Part shown: piece after piece, positions 1 to 9,775 of the stretch
How positions within the stretch are numbered: position 1 is the first letter of the stretch
How the letters are laid out: each line of letters opens with the position of its first letter
NCBI RefSeq assembly: GCF_003286085.1
Contig: NW_020825411.1
Location: forward strand, 186,001 to 250,000
Reading direction: 5' to 3'
DNA from: Drosophila persimilis
Taxonomy: Eukaryota; Arthropoda; Insecta; Diptera; Drosophilidae
Length of the DNA stretch: 64,000 bases
Position numbers and translations under genes: made by a program
Notes under the pieces: model-generated
The model's input: only the letters and a program-made list of their open reading frames with translations
Databases searched by the model: none
Told to the model about the DNA's origin: nothing

Positions 1-664
1 GTCCTTCCGGAAATTCTGCGAGTTGGCGGGAATGGAACTCGAGCACACCGCGCCGTATACCCCTCAGCAAAACCCGACGGAGAGGGCAAACCGGACCATC
101 AAGACAATGATTGCACAATACGCCGACGGGGACCAACGGACCTGGGACGATCTCCTCCCCGAGTTAAGCTTGGCCATAAACAGCAGCACGTCGGACACCA
201 CGGGCTTCAGCCCGGCCTTTTTGGTACTCGGACGAGAACCAAGGCTACCAGGAGCCTTGTACGACGAAGTGACCCCAGGATTAGGAAATGAACGAGAGCC
301 TGCCCTCGGGAAGGCGACACGACTGCAGGAAGTATTCAAGGTCGTACAGGAGAACACCCAACGGGCATCCCAAGAGCAGAAGAGAACATACGACCTCCGA
401 CGGCGCGAGTGGCGACCCGAACTAGGAACCCTAGTACTCCTTCGGCAGCATCACCTATCCAAAGCCGCCGACGGTTTCGCGGCCAAGTTGGCCCCTAAGT
501 ACGACGGGCCGTACAAGGTAACCCGATTCTTATCTCCCAACATAGTTCGACTACAGATTCAACAAGGCAAACAAAGGAAAACAGCGAGTTTAGCCGACTT
601 AAAGGCCTTCCATGGAGTGGAACACCTCGAGGAGAACCCGACGACGCTGGAGAGACCCGAATGA
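1..664 (+). CDS. pol: Pol, integrase C-terminal part (partial, copy A)
   Basis: Open from the window edge to a TGA at 662-664. It carries the last part of a Ty3/gypsy integrase: the region around the catalytic glutamate (NPTERANRT), the core's C-terminal helices, and a C-terminal domain ending in a basic stretch. The protein is the same as the end of the copy B pol at 11196-11859. The second catalytic aspartate lies just upstream of the window. An N-terminal start cannot be judged because the gene is cut. It would act in the cDNA-integration complex in the nucleus. Confidence 0.9.
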   Translation, partial: SFRKFCELAGMELEHTAPYTPQQNPTERANRTIKTMIAQYADGDQRTWDDLLPELSLAINSSTSDTTGFSPAFLVLGREPRLPGALYDEVTPGLGNEREPALGKATRLQEVFKVVQENTQRASQEQKRTYDLRRREWRPELGTLVLLRQHHLSKAADGFAAKLAPKYDGPYKVTRFLSPNIVRLQIQQGKQRKTASLADLKAFHGVEHLEENPTTLERPE

Positions 665-913
665 CTTGCCGACTTCGTAAGGGCCACTTGCGGTAGCGCG
701 CTACCGTAACGTCCTCGCCCCGTAAGGGGCGCGACCCACGAAACCGTAAGCTACGTATACATCCCCTTATGGGATTAGATAAGTACTACATCCAATGTAA
801 ACATCTTCTTACTCGCACCGCTCAAGCAGGATAGGGGGAGGGTATTAATACTTCTAGTTAAGACAGGCAGGTTCTAACCGACAGGCATTTTCTCCCTAGA
901 ATCGACAGCAGAC
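665..913 (+). other. Pol-ORF3 spacer with strong palindrome and GNRA-type hairpin (copy A)
   Basis: Twenty-seven bases after the pol stop lies a perfect 16-nt palindrome, cggtagcgcgctaccg (691-706). Ten bases on is a 6-bp stem with a GTAA loop, cgccccgtaaggggcg (716-731); as RNA that is a GNRA tetraloop. Both recur unchanged in copy B at 11886-11901 and 11911-11926. Their position, between the pol stop and the third ORF, would suit an RNA element affecting processing or translation of ORF3, but that is inference. No gene is seen in the rest of the spacer. Confidence 0.6.
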
Positions 914-1840
914 ATGAAGCGTCTAAGAGATGGAAGGCAAGCTCGGCCCCTAGGGGCAAATGGTGATACGACGGGACACCCTAGCGGAGACCAGCGGCCT
1001 GAAGTCCCGGCGCCTGCCGACGAACCAACTGCAAGCCGGACTCGCGGCTGGATCGTCAACCCCGATGGGCCATCCACCTCCCGTCAAGCCCAGTTGAGGC
1101 GGGTCGGAGAGGCGACTCTTAGACAACCGGGCTGGATGCCATGGGGTCAGCGCGCGGCAGCCATCCAAGGGTGGATCGACCAACAAACACAGGACCCGGG
1201 GACCGACGCCGAAGAGGAAGTGGAGCCCGATGGTCGCTTCGCAACCGCAGGTGTCCGCTCGGCGCTCAATCACGACGTCGCCGCCCTGAATCGCCTTTGG
1301 CTCGGGAGTTACGGGGCTGCCATAGACGACGACAATGCGACCACGGACACCGACGAGCACGAGACGATCCTACGCGACGCTCCAAGCCTGGCGTCCACGC
1401 TGCAGTACGGAGGGAGCGGACACCCAGTGGCTCGCGGAAGCGAATGGGACTCGCCCCTTTGGGCCGAGTGGGACCTGGCCTGTCAAGGTCGAGTAGTCAC
1501 CCCTCCAGCTGCACGCAACGAGGACGAATCCGGTGCTGGTGCTGGGCCACACTACTCTGACGTGTCTAACGCGAGCGATGCAGGGGGAGGAGCAGGACCC
1601 CAACGCGACGACGGAGGGTCCGATTCCGGGTCCCTCATGAACCTGGACTTCGCGCCACAAGCGAACCAGCATTGGGCACCAGCCCACCCATCGGGGTCAG
1701 CTGACATCCCGCCCCCCCTCTTTGCCGCCCACGCCGGACTACCCCCACAACGTCCCGATGAGGAAGTACGCGACTTCGGCTCCGAAGAGAGCCTCCCGCT
1801 GGAGTATGGCGAGATGGCCGACCTGCTGCAAATCCTCTGA
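914..1840 (+). CDS. ORF3 of the gypsy element, unknown function (intact form, copy A)
   Basis: A 308-aa ORF with an ATG at 914, placed between pol and the 3' LTR where env lies in some gypsy elements. It has no signal peptide, no membrane segment and no furin-type site, so I do not call it Env. The protein is hydrophilic, rich in Asp, Glu, Gly, Pro and Ser, and looks largely disordered; the N terminus is basic (MKRLRDGRQARP). The stop is TGA followed by C, and the frame stays open for another 85 codons up to the LTR, so the two parts may be one protein by read-through. Copy B carries the same gene with an 8-bp deletion. I recognise no homologous family. Confidence 0.6.
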   Translation: MKRLRDGRQARPLGANGDTTGHPSGDQRPEVPAPADEPTASRTRGWIVNPDGPSTSRQAQLRRVGEATLRQPGWMPWGQRAAAIQGWIDQQTQDPGTDAEEEVEPDGRFATAGVRSALNHDVAALNRLWLGSYGAAIDDDNATTDTDEHETILRDAPSLASTLQYGGSGHPVARGSEWDSPLWAEWDLACQGRVVTPPAARNEDESGAGAGPHYSDVSNASDAGGGAGPQRDDGGSDSGSLMNLDFAPQANQHWAPAHPSGSADIPPPLFAAHAGLPPQRPDEEVRDFGSEESLPLEYGEMADLLQIL

Positions 1841-2098
1841 CTCCACCCTACGGTAGCCGCGGTGCAGGACGACCCGGAATGGGCAGAGGCTCCCCCCGAA
1901 TGGCGGACCAACGCGCCAGGGCGGCGGTTGCCCCGGGACCTCATATCCAACATCACCGTGTTCTTACGCGATCGAGCCTACCGACTGGGAGTCCGGCGAC
2001 TGGAGGTCCACGACGGCACCTGCTTTCGCGTCAAAATTACCCGTAGCCGGGCTGTCACAGTCACTCTTCGGCACCCCCGAAGTATGGAGGGGGTGTGA
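1841..2098 (+). CDS. In-frame continuation of ORF3 after a TGA (copy A)
   Basis: The frame of ORF3 continues without a stop from 1841 to a TGA at 2096-2098, which overlaps the first bases of the LTR. The part from 1862 looks protein-like: it has an amphipathic segment (LISNITVFLRDRAY) and a basic tail. A GTG at 1862 and no good ATG suggest it is reached by read-through of the UGA-C stop, or was separated from ORF3 by a nonsense mutation. Both tandem copies have the same stop, so it predates the duplication. Function unknown. Confidence 0.4.
   Translation, partial: LHPTVAAVQDDPEWAEAPPEWRTNAPGRRLPRDLISNITVFLRDRAYRLGVRRLEVHDGTCFRVKITRSRAVTVTLRHPRSMEGV
2081..2093 (+). promoter_or_regulatory. Polypurine tract of copy A (plus-strand primer)
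   Basis: A purine-rich run ending in ggaggggg lies immediately before the TGTGAG that starts the LTR at 2094. The same tract precedes the downstream LTR at 13281. This is the expected primer site for plus-strand DNA synthesis. Confidence 0.7.
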
Positions 2099-5071
2099 GG
2101 GAGCGTACGCTCCACCCACATTTTTTCCACCCATCATCTTGCCGGTATTTTCCCACTGGAGGGACCCGAAATTATTTCATTGGAATTAAGATTTTGACTT
2201 TTTATTTTCTAGGTTTAAGCATTGACTGTTCAGTTTTAGGTTAAGGGGGAGGGGGGAAGGCCACGAAGGCCACTTGTTATTAATTTTTTATTATACGGCC
2301 CGAGGGGTCTCTAAGCGCCACGTAGCTTACTATTTTCTTAAAAGGGGGGCGAGTCGCGATCACGGCGGACGCCACTGGCTTTCCAGAACCAAGACCCAAC
2401 AACAACGACGCAGCAGCGGCCAAAGAGAGACGAGGAAAACAACGGGATCCAGCGAGCCGCCGGCATCGACGCAGCCACGGCAGAGAGGAAAGCGCTGACA
2501 AGATAAGCCAACAGCATCGACGCAGCAGCGGCCGAGGAGAAGCGCTGACAAGATAAGCCGACAGCATCAACGCAGCAGCGGCAGAAGAGGACCGCTGAGA
2601 GCAGCAATCAAATCCAGCAACGACGCCCCCGCAGTGGAAAAGAGAGGGGAAATAACGACGCTAGCCGACGCTGGATCGGCAGAGCCAGCAGAACGCCGGC
2701 TCTGAAGCAGGGAAAACGTGGAAAGAAAGTCAGTTAGATGAGAGGCAGTCGTAGGAATCGGACGCGTTGACGGAAGAAAAAATCTGAGTGGCGCGCGAAA
2801 AGAAAAGGAACACACGTGGCGGACTACTTCGAAATTAACGCGATCAGCAGTGCGCGAAGGATCCGGCATCGACACTACGTTTACGGAGGCGGGATCCTGC
2901 ACCGGCGCTGCAATCCCGGGGAAAATGAGGAGGCTTTCGACAAGCACAAGCGTGGGAGTAGAGGGGTAAGCGAGTCTCAAGACGTGCATGCGGGCTGCTG
3001 AGCGGTGCGATAGGTAGGGAACCAAAGAAGAATAAAGTGAAATGTAACGAATATAACGAAAACATAACCTGGTCACCAACAATCTATATGCTAGGGAACC
3101 TGAATGCCCGGGGCTTCATCTTCTCCGCCCTTCCCCACGCCTCTTGCCCGAGTCTCCCTCTTTGGCTACCCCCACGTGGTGATCCGTATTCGCTCCGGAT
3201 GCCCGTCGGGGCCCCCGCGTGATTCCCCCAGTAGTTCGTAGCCCAACAGGATCCTGAGACCGCTGTCCGGCGATTGCCTAGGCGTTCTCGGTGACAACTG
3301 TTGGCGTTCCCCCCGCATGATTCCCTCCAGTAGTTTGTGACCCCGCAGTACCCCAGTAGTTCCCAGGGTCCCGAAGGCGCTGTCCGGCGATTGCCTAAGC
3401 CCTCTCGGCGATGCCTGCCCTGTATGATAAAGACTTTCGTAGTAACGTTTAGCCTGATAGTGTCCCGTGAGTGCTATCCGGCGATTGCCTAGGTACTCTC
3501 GGCGATATGCGTCGGTATCCCCGTATTCGTAGTGATTCTTAGTTCGACAGCGTCCCGTAAGTGCTATCCGGCGACTGCCTAGGCACTCTCGGCGACGCTT
3601 GGCGATATCTCCGACCCCCCGTAGTAATTCTTAGTTCGACAGCGTCCCGTAAGTGCTATCCGGCGATTGCCTAGGCACCCTCGGCAACGCTTGTCGGTGT
3701 CTCCGACCCCCGTAGCAATCCTTAGTTCGACAGTGTCCCGTGAGTGCTATCCGGCGATTGCCTAGGCACCCTCGGCGATGCTCGTCGATATCTCCGACCC
3801 CGTAGCAATTCTTAGTTCGACAGTGTCCCGTGAGTACCATCCGGCGATTGCCTAGGTGCCCTCGGCGACGCTTGTCGATACCTCCGGCCCCGTAGTAGTT
3901 CTTAGTTCGACAGGATCCCGGGAGCGCTATCCGGCGATTGCCTAAGCCCTCCCGGCGATGCTTGCCGATATCTCCGACCCTCGTAGTAATTCTTAGTCCG
4001 ACGGAGCCCCCGCGAGTGCTGTCCGGCGATAGCCTAGGTACTCGCGGTGGTATTTGTCGGTATCCCCGCATAGCAAAGACCTTCATAGTAGTTCTTAGTT
4101 CGACAGGATCCCGGGAGCGCTATCCGGCGATTGCCTAAGTCCTCCCGGCGATGCTTGCCGCTATCTCCGACCCTCGTAGTAATTCTTAGTCCGACGGGGC
4201 CCCCGTGAGTGCTGTCCGGCGATAGCCTAGGTACTCGCGGTAGTATTTGTCGGTATCCCCGCATAGCAAAGACCTTCGTAGCAATTTTTAGTCCGACAAG
4301 GTCCCGTGAGTGTTATCCGGCGATGGCCTAGACACTCTCGGTGATACATGTTGGTTTCCCCGCATAGCACCGACCTTCGTAGTAGTCCTTAGTTCGACAG
4401 GATCCCGGGAGCGCTATCCGGCGATTGCCTAGCCTAGGTACTCGCGGTGGTATTTGTCGGTATCCCCGCATAGCAAAGACCTTCATAGTAGTTCTTAGTT
4501 CGACAGGATCCCGGGAGCGCTATCCGGCGATTGCCTAAGTCCTCCCGGCGATGCTTGCCGCTATCTCCGACCCTCGTAGTAATTCTTAGTCCGACGGGGC
4601 CCCCGTGAGTGCTGTCCGGCGATAGCCTAGGTACTCGCGGTGGTATTTGTCCTTCGTAGCAATTTTTAGTCCGACAAGGTCCCGTGAGTGTTATCCGGCG
4701 ATGGCCTAGACACTCTCGGTGATACATGTTGGTTTCCCCGCATAGCACCGACCTTCGTAGTAGTCCTTAGTTCGACAGGATCCCGAGAGCGCTGTCCGGC
4801 GATTGCCTAAGCCCTCTCGGCGATGCCTGTCGATATCTCCGACCCTCGTAGTAATTCTTAGTCCGACCGGGCCACGTAAGCGCTGTCCGGCGATTGCCAC
4901 TGCCACGCCCCGTACTGTTCCCTTTCCTCTCGGTCGCTCCCGTCTGGGGATTGCCTCCCTGTCCCGTCGACGGCCCAGAACTCGGAGTCCCGGCAAATTA
5001 TAAATATTGCTGTAATTTCGACCCTGGAGTAGACTGAGATATGTACCCCAGCCCAGGATCGCTTCCTTACA
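2094..5071 (+). repeat. Central shared LTR (3' LTR of copy A, 5' LTR of copy B), 2,978 bp
   Basis: It starts TGTGAGGG after a polypurine tract and ends CCTTACA, two bases before a tRNA-Lys-type primer-binding site. The other LTR is 13281-16105. The two differ mainly in repeat number: this one has one copy of a 113-bp unit near 2394, where the other has three, and about four more units of the 90-bp array. A perfect palindrome, ggagcgtacgctcc, lies at 2100-2113 in the upstream end. An AATAAA occurs at 3031. LTRs of about 3 kb are unusually long for gypsy elements. The small ORFs inside are products of the repeats. Confidence 0.9.
3233..4895 (+). repeat. 90-bp tandem array inside the LTR (about 18 units)
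   Basis: A unit of about 90-91 bp recurs, marked by ccggcgattgcctagg and ttagttcgacag. I count about 18 copies of the ccggcga core between 3268 and 4888. Because 90 is a multiple of three, one minus-strand frame stays open across many units (for example 3631-4086), which is not evidence of a gene. The sister LTR has about 14 units. Confidence 0.85.
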
Positions 5072-5073
5072 GA

Positions 5074-5090
5074 TGGCGCCCGAGCAGGGA
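5074..5090 (+). promoter_or_regulatory. Primer-binding site, tRNA-Lys type (copy B)
   Basis: TGGCGCCCGAGCAGGGA begins two bases after the LTR end. It is nearly the classic complement of a tRNA-Lys 3' end used by many retroviruses and gypsy elements. It primes minus-strand DNA synthesis. Confidence 0.8.
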
Positions 5091-5515
5091 CTCCGGGATT
5101 CCGTTATGTTTTGGGGCGCTAAGTAGAACAGTTGATCGGGAAACGAGTAGCAGAAGGAATCGGGACTGTACCATGCGCAAGCATGGCCAGTCGGAATCAT
5201 TAGGCCAAGAATAGCTGTATATCTCTGGAAAACCGCACGTGAGGTCGCCCATTATTCACGTACAGCCGAGACTGGCTTCCCTAACCTCCCTAGCAATAGC
5301 GTCAGCACGTGGCCGCCGCGCCCACACGAGGAGGAGAATGCCGTGGCGAGACGGCAGAGAAAGAGAACCGAGCCGAAGCTGGGCAGAGATCGCAAGAAAG
5401 AGAGCGACACGCACGCGGCAAGCAGCGAGTCGTGAGCTGTAGACGCCGAACGAGCATCGGAACCCTCCCGTAGACCGACCGTCCCGGCTATATATGTCGG
5501 ACCCAGAGCCAGAGA

Positions 5516-5950
5516 ATGACAGTCAGTGCCCGGCGTCAGCGAAGTACAGTCAGTATCCAGCGTTCAAGCAGTCAGTGCCCGGTGTCAGCCAAGAGCAGTC
5601 AGTATCCAGCGCTCAAACAGTCAGTGCCCGGTGTCAGCGAAGAGCAGTCAGTATCCAGCGTTCAAGCAGTCAGTGCCCGGCGTCAGCGAAGGACAGTCAG
5701 TATCCAGCGTTCAAGCAGTCAGTGCCCGGTGTCAGCGAAGAGCAGTCAGTATCCAGCGTTCAAGCAGTCAGCGCCCGGTATCCGCGAAAGGAGGAGTCAG
5801 CGCCCAGCATTAAAACAGTCAGTATCCAGCGTTCAAGCAGTCAGTGCCCGGTGTCAGCGAAAAGCAGTCAGTATCCAGCGTTCAAGCAGTCAGCGCCCGG
5901 TAGCAGAGAGAGTCAGCGTCCAGCATTCGAAGCGGACAGTCAATGCCCAG
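5516..5950 (+). repeat. 49-bp minisatellite in the 5' leader, open in all three frames
   Basis: Copies start at 5547, 5596, 5645, 5694, 5743, 5816 and 5865, so the period is 49 bp (one step is 73). Each unit is itself two related halves, both beginning cagtcag. Because 49 leaves remainder 1 on division by three, each reading frame meets every phase of the unit in turn. As the unit has no stop in any phase, all three plus frames stay open (5494-6063, 5516-5962, 5526-5813). I regard these as non-coding consequences of the repeat. Confidence 0.85.
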
Positions 5951-6408
5951 CCTTCAAAGTGATCGGTCAGCGTTCAGCCATCAACACGAGACGAGATCCA
6001 GCGCTTAAATCAACGAACCCAGCACGGCCGGGACGACAAGGACAATTCCAAGGACAACGATAGCAAGGACTATTGACCGGCCCAGCAATGATCAACCGTC
6101 AGGACAATTCCAAGGACAACGATAGCAAGGACCATCGACCGGCCTAGCAAGGGTCGATCCCCAGGCTACTATAAAGACCGACGACAACCACGACCATCGA
6201 CCAGGACCCCAAACAGCAAGGACTCCAAGGACGCCCCACTGTACAACCGTGTTAACCGTGCATACGCCGTGCTTCCGTGACTAACCCCAAGGACTCCGGT
6301 ATTCAGCGCGTTACCTAAGAAAAAGATTCTACCGGAGGGTCAATACGTGATACTACCGTCGGAAACGCGAAAGACTTCGAAGTGCCAGTTCGAACACCGT
6401 GCTTCGAC
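5951..6408 (+). other. Rest of 5' leader, no gene
   Basis: Between the minisatellite and gag there is no convincing gene. A short duplication built on ggacaattccaaggacaacg occurs near 6040-6068 and 6101-6129. Purine-rich ccaaggac motifs are frequent. This is presumably the packaging and leader region of the element's RNA. Confidence 0.5.
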
Positions 6409-7674
6409 ATGGGGGTACAGTGGATTTCGTATCGGCGCAAGGACGAATTGCAGGCCATCGCCGTCGAATTCGGCCTCGGTGAAACCGGGACAGTGGACGA
6501 ACTGCGCAGCCGGATCTCGGCCTTCATCTCGCGCGGCGAACATCCGACGGCGATCGAAAAGCGGATCAAAGAGCTCGGAACGGTCTTCGACAGCGCGCCC
6601 AGCCCGAGGAACCCGAGGAACACATCCACGTCGCCGGGACCGAGTCAACGTGAACAGAAGGAAGGGATCTGTGCGGAACAGCCCCTATCCATCGTAATTC
6701 CCGAGTTCCCGGGCGCAGCTCAAGGTCCTGGGTACAGTGACTCTAGCCGGCTTGAAGCCACGACCGACCGACGACATGGTGATAATCACTACCAGCACCG
6801 CTTCCCCGAGGAAGCCGGAACTTCGCGACCCGGAAGGGAAGAAATCTCCTTCGCCGCCCTCGCCGATAAGCTGCGCAATTGGGGCCTGAAGTTCGACGGA
6901 CACTCGGATGCGCTGGCTTTCATCGAACGGTTGGAAGAAAGGGTCGACTCACATGGCGGGAGTCCAGCACAACTGCCGCGAGCCATCTCCGGGCTACTAA
7001 CTGGCAAGGCAGAAGGATGGTTTAGGACGTTCCAGATGCAAGGCAAGCCATGGACCGAGTTCCGGAAAGAGTTCTTGGAGTTCTTCCTACCCCCGCGATA
7101 CTTTCAGCGCTTGGAAGATACGATCCGCTCCCGTCACCAACGACCCCGAGAAGCCTTTCAGGACTACTTGATCGACCTCCGACTCATGATGCAACGAGCT
7201 CAGTATACTCCAGACAGGGAGCTGGACAGGATCTACGAGAACCTTCGGCCGGAATACCAACTGTTCACCCGTAGGCATGAGTTCGAGACGTTGCGAGAAC
7301 TGACCCACTTGATAGTAGCGTACGAGACAACGCGGGACCGCGAACAAACCCGCCACGCTTACGACCGCCCAGATACGAAACCCAGAACGACATCATACCA
7401 AGGACCCGGATTATCCACCCCGCAGCAGGCTCCTCCAGACGACACCGGGCCCTCCCGGAGCGCCGGGACGGCAAGCCGCGTAGTGACCCAGGATGGAGAT
7501 CAGCCGGTGAACCCACGCCGGGCCTGTCGGAATTGCGGAGAGGAAGGTCATTTCAGCAGTTCATGCAGGAATCGGCGAGTGTTATTCTGTTGGGAGTGTG
7601 GTCGCCGCGGCATCCGGACGATCGACTGCTGTAGGCTGTCCGAGTCGGGAAACGGACCGAGTCTCCGCTCGTAA
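6409..7674 (+). CDS. gag: Gag of gypsy copy B with SAP-like N terminus and CCHC knuckle
   Basis: 421 aa from the first in-frame ATG (6409); nine further codons upstream are open from a GTG at 6382. Residues 10-40 resemble a SAP helix-turn-helix (KDELQAIAVEFGL, then TGTVDELRSRI). The middle, about 160-330, has the look of a retrotransposon capsid (FRKEFLEFFLPPRYF). Near the C terminus there is one good zinc knuckle, CRNCGEEGHFSSSC. A second, CWECGRRGIRTIDC, has Ile where the ligand His should be, so it may not bind zinc. Gag forms the particle and packages the RNA. The pol frame is open upstream of the gag stop, so a -1 frameshift is a plausible link. The SAP call is by eye. Confidence 0.85.
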   Translation: MGVQWISYRRKDELQAIAVEFGLGETGTVDELRSRISAFISRGEHPTAIEKRIKELGTVFDSAPSPRNPRNTSTSPGPSQREQKEGICAEQPLSIVIPEFPGAAQGPGYSDSSRLEATTDRRHGDNHYQHRFPEEAGTSRPGREEISFAALADKLRNWGLKFDGHSDALAFIERLEERVDSHGGSPAQLPRAISGLLTGKAEGWFRTFQMQGKPWTEFRKEFLEFFLPPRYFQRLEDTIRSRHQRPREAFQDYLIDLRLMMQRAQYTPDRELDRIYENLRPEYQLFTRRHEFETLRELTHLIVAYETTRDREQTRHAYDRPDTKPRTTSYQGPGLSTPQQAPPDDTGPSRSAGTASRVVTQDGDQPVNPRRACRNCGEEGHFSSSCRNRRVLFCWECGRRGIRTIDCCRLSESGNGPSLRS

Positions 7675-7730
7675 GGGAACCGATCGGAGACATACCTCCA
7701 GGGCCCCCTGGAGTAACTCATCCCTTAAGT

Positions 7731-9775
7731 TTGGAAGGAGGCAGTATCGCCGCGCTAGTAACCATCGAAGGAGTACCGCTCACAGCTACCCTCGACACAG
7801 GAGCGACGCGGTCGTTCGTCAGTCAACGCATCGCTCATGAAGTAAGTACCGGAGGGAACGCACGGAATATAAGGACTACCGTCCGCCTGGCAGACGGTAC
7901 AGCAAAGGAGGTGACGCAAGCAGTTTCGGTCAAGGTTCGTCTGGATCAACAGGAAACGCGGGTGATTCTATTAGTCCTACCCATTGTAGTGGACGACATC
8001 ATACTGGGGCTCGATTTCCTTTGCGGCGTCCAGACCATAATACAATGCGGCCGAGCGTACTTGCAGTTGACCCAGCGGGCGATCCGGGAAACCAACCCGA
8101 TCCCCACATCATCCTCGACTCGGCCCCGCATGGTCACTTTTAGTGACGAACGTCCAGCGACGGCATCCGCTGCTCCTACCCCCTCGACCAATCCAACAGC
8201 GACCCACCGGACGAAACCAACGCACCAGAATCTCGAACCCGCCAGACCCAGCAATGTACCAGTGACAACGCACCTGAATCCCAACCACGCCAGACCCAGC
8301 AACGTAACAGTGACAACGCACCAGAATCTCGAACCCGCCAGACCCAGCAATGTACCAGTGACAACGCACCAGAATCTCGAACCCGCCAGACCCAGCAACG
8401 TAACCATGACCACGCACCAGGATCGCGAACACGCCAGACCCAGCAACGCCACCCGAACCCAACCCACGATTCGATACGACCACGCCAGAATCATCAACGA
8501 AGCTACGACAGAGACGACTGCGACACCGCTGGACACACCCAGGGCCAGTCCGTCCGCCCCGGAGAACACCCAGAGTAGCGTAACCACGCCGGAGACGACT
8601 GCGACACCGCTGGACGCACCCAGGGCCAGTCCGTCTGCCTCGAAAACCACCCAGAGTATCCCTAACAGGACAACGCTTCTAAGCCTCGACCACGCCAGAA
8701 CCCGAAGTGACATCAGGACAACGCTTCCAAGTTTCGACCACGCCAGACCCAGCCGCAATACAAGGACAACGCTTCTAAGCTTCGACCACGCCAGACCCAG
8801 CAACGATACAAGGACAACGCATCAAAGCCCCGACCGAGACGGACCCGGCGGCGCTAAAAATACAACCCGATCGACGCGAGCCAAATCAGACATGCCCAGC
8901 CGTGCGGCGCAGCCAGAGCAAACGACCCCGCAGGAAACCAGCCTCGCTCCACAACACGACCCGTTACGCCTGGAAGACGACGGCCCTGAAGGACATGGAC
9001 GGGTCGAGGTAGACCACCTCGCGTCTAACCCCCCAACGGATTATCAACTCGCCCCTTTAGCCGATGCCGCGGCCGGTCGACAACGCAACCCTTTTCGAAG
9101 GTCAGACTCGACTAACCCTATCGCCGTGAACCTCGCCGTCATAACATGTGCCCCGCTCGAAGAAATCTCGCCACCGACAGCCCCCATCATCGAACCACCC
9201 CTCCCGCCGTGGGTAGCCGAGTTCTTGAAGCAAGAATTGGCCAAGTTCGAGGGATTGAAGGGCGTGTCTCACATAGCCGAGCATACCATCACCCTGAAGG
9301 ACGACAAGCCGATAAAGCAGAGGTACTTCCCCAAGAATCCGGCCATGCAGAAAATCATCAATGCTCAGGTCGACGAGTTGCTGCAAGACGGGCGGATAGA
9401 AGCTTCAAAAAGCCCACACAGCGCACCCATCGTACTGGTGGGAAAGAAGACAGGCGAGATGCGGATGTGCGTAGACTACCGACAGCTCGACGCGCAATCG
9501 ATACCCGACGCCTACCCCCTGCCCAGGATCAACCACATCATCGAGAGGCTCCGTAACGCGCGTTACATCTCGACGTTGGACCTCAAGAACGGGTATTGGC
9601 AGATCCCTATGGCCGAGGGGAGCCGAGAATGCACCGCCTTCACCGTTCCGGGCCGAGGACTCTTCCATTGGAAGGTGATGCCGTTCGGACTACACTCAGC
9701 ATCGGCTACGTTCCAGCGAGCCTTGGACAGCGTCATCGGACCACAGATGGAACCCAACGCCTTTGCTTACCTCGG
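7731..9775 (+). pseudogene. pol: Pol part 1: protease, linker, first part of RT (copy B)
   Basis: The ORF runs on to 9926 but carries pol sequence only up to about 9775. The aspartic protease active site LDTGATRSF is near residue 21. A long low-complexity linker with 16-aa repeats follows (about residues 160-370). RT starts near residue 480 and includes RMCVDYRQLD (about 581) and motif A, STLDLKNGYWQ (about 613). In the catalytic YLDD box one extra G at 9774/9775 shifts the frame straight after Tyr-Leu, and the enzyme continues in another frame at 9763-11859. No ATG opens this ORF; it probably depends on frameshifting from gag. As it stands the RT cannot be made as one chain. Confidence 0.85.
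8220..8830 (+). repeat. In-frame minisatellites in the protease-RT linker
   Basis: A 48-bp unit (16 codons, ARPSNVPVTTHQNLEP type) repeats from about 8220; copies start at 8220, 8268 and 8316, and further ones run to about 8450. A second set of related units (acaaggacaacgcttc type) lies at about 8660-8820, and a 72-bp-scale duplication (ETTATPLD) at about 8510-8660. All keep the pol frame open and lengthen the linker. Confidence 0.75.

Larger units (their letters stand above)
1..2093 (+). mobile_element. Gypsy copy A, 3' part of internal region (element cut by window start)
   Basis: This stretch repeats 11196-13280 almost base for base: integrase end, pol-ORF3 spacer, ORF3 and polypurine tract. 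The one difference I see is 8 bp inside ORF3 that copy B lacks. The 5' LTR, gag and most of pol of copy A lie outside the window. It runs directly into the LTR at 2094, which also acts as the 5' LTR of copy B, so the two copies form a head-to-tail tandem. Confidence 0.9.

Noticed and set aside
914..2098. Env function for ORF3 of the gypsy tandem
   Set aside because: Right position, but no signal peptide, no cleavage site and no membrane anchor.
3631..4748. Minus-strand ORFs of 30-aa repeats in the LTR (also 15043-15676)
   Set aside because: The 90-bp array is a multiple of three, so one frame stays open. They lie wholly inside LTR repeats on the strand opposite to the element.
5494..6063. 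189-, 148- and 95-aa ORFs in the gypsy leader
   Set aside because: All three frames are open because of the 49-bp repeat; no domain, and gag with its own start lies downstream.
7946..8803. 285-aa minus ORF opposite the pol linker
   Set aside because: Shadow of the 16-aa repeat linker of pol; hydrophobic composition is simply the complement of the Thr/Pro/Ala-rich repeats.
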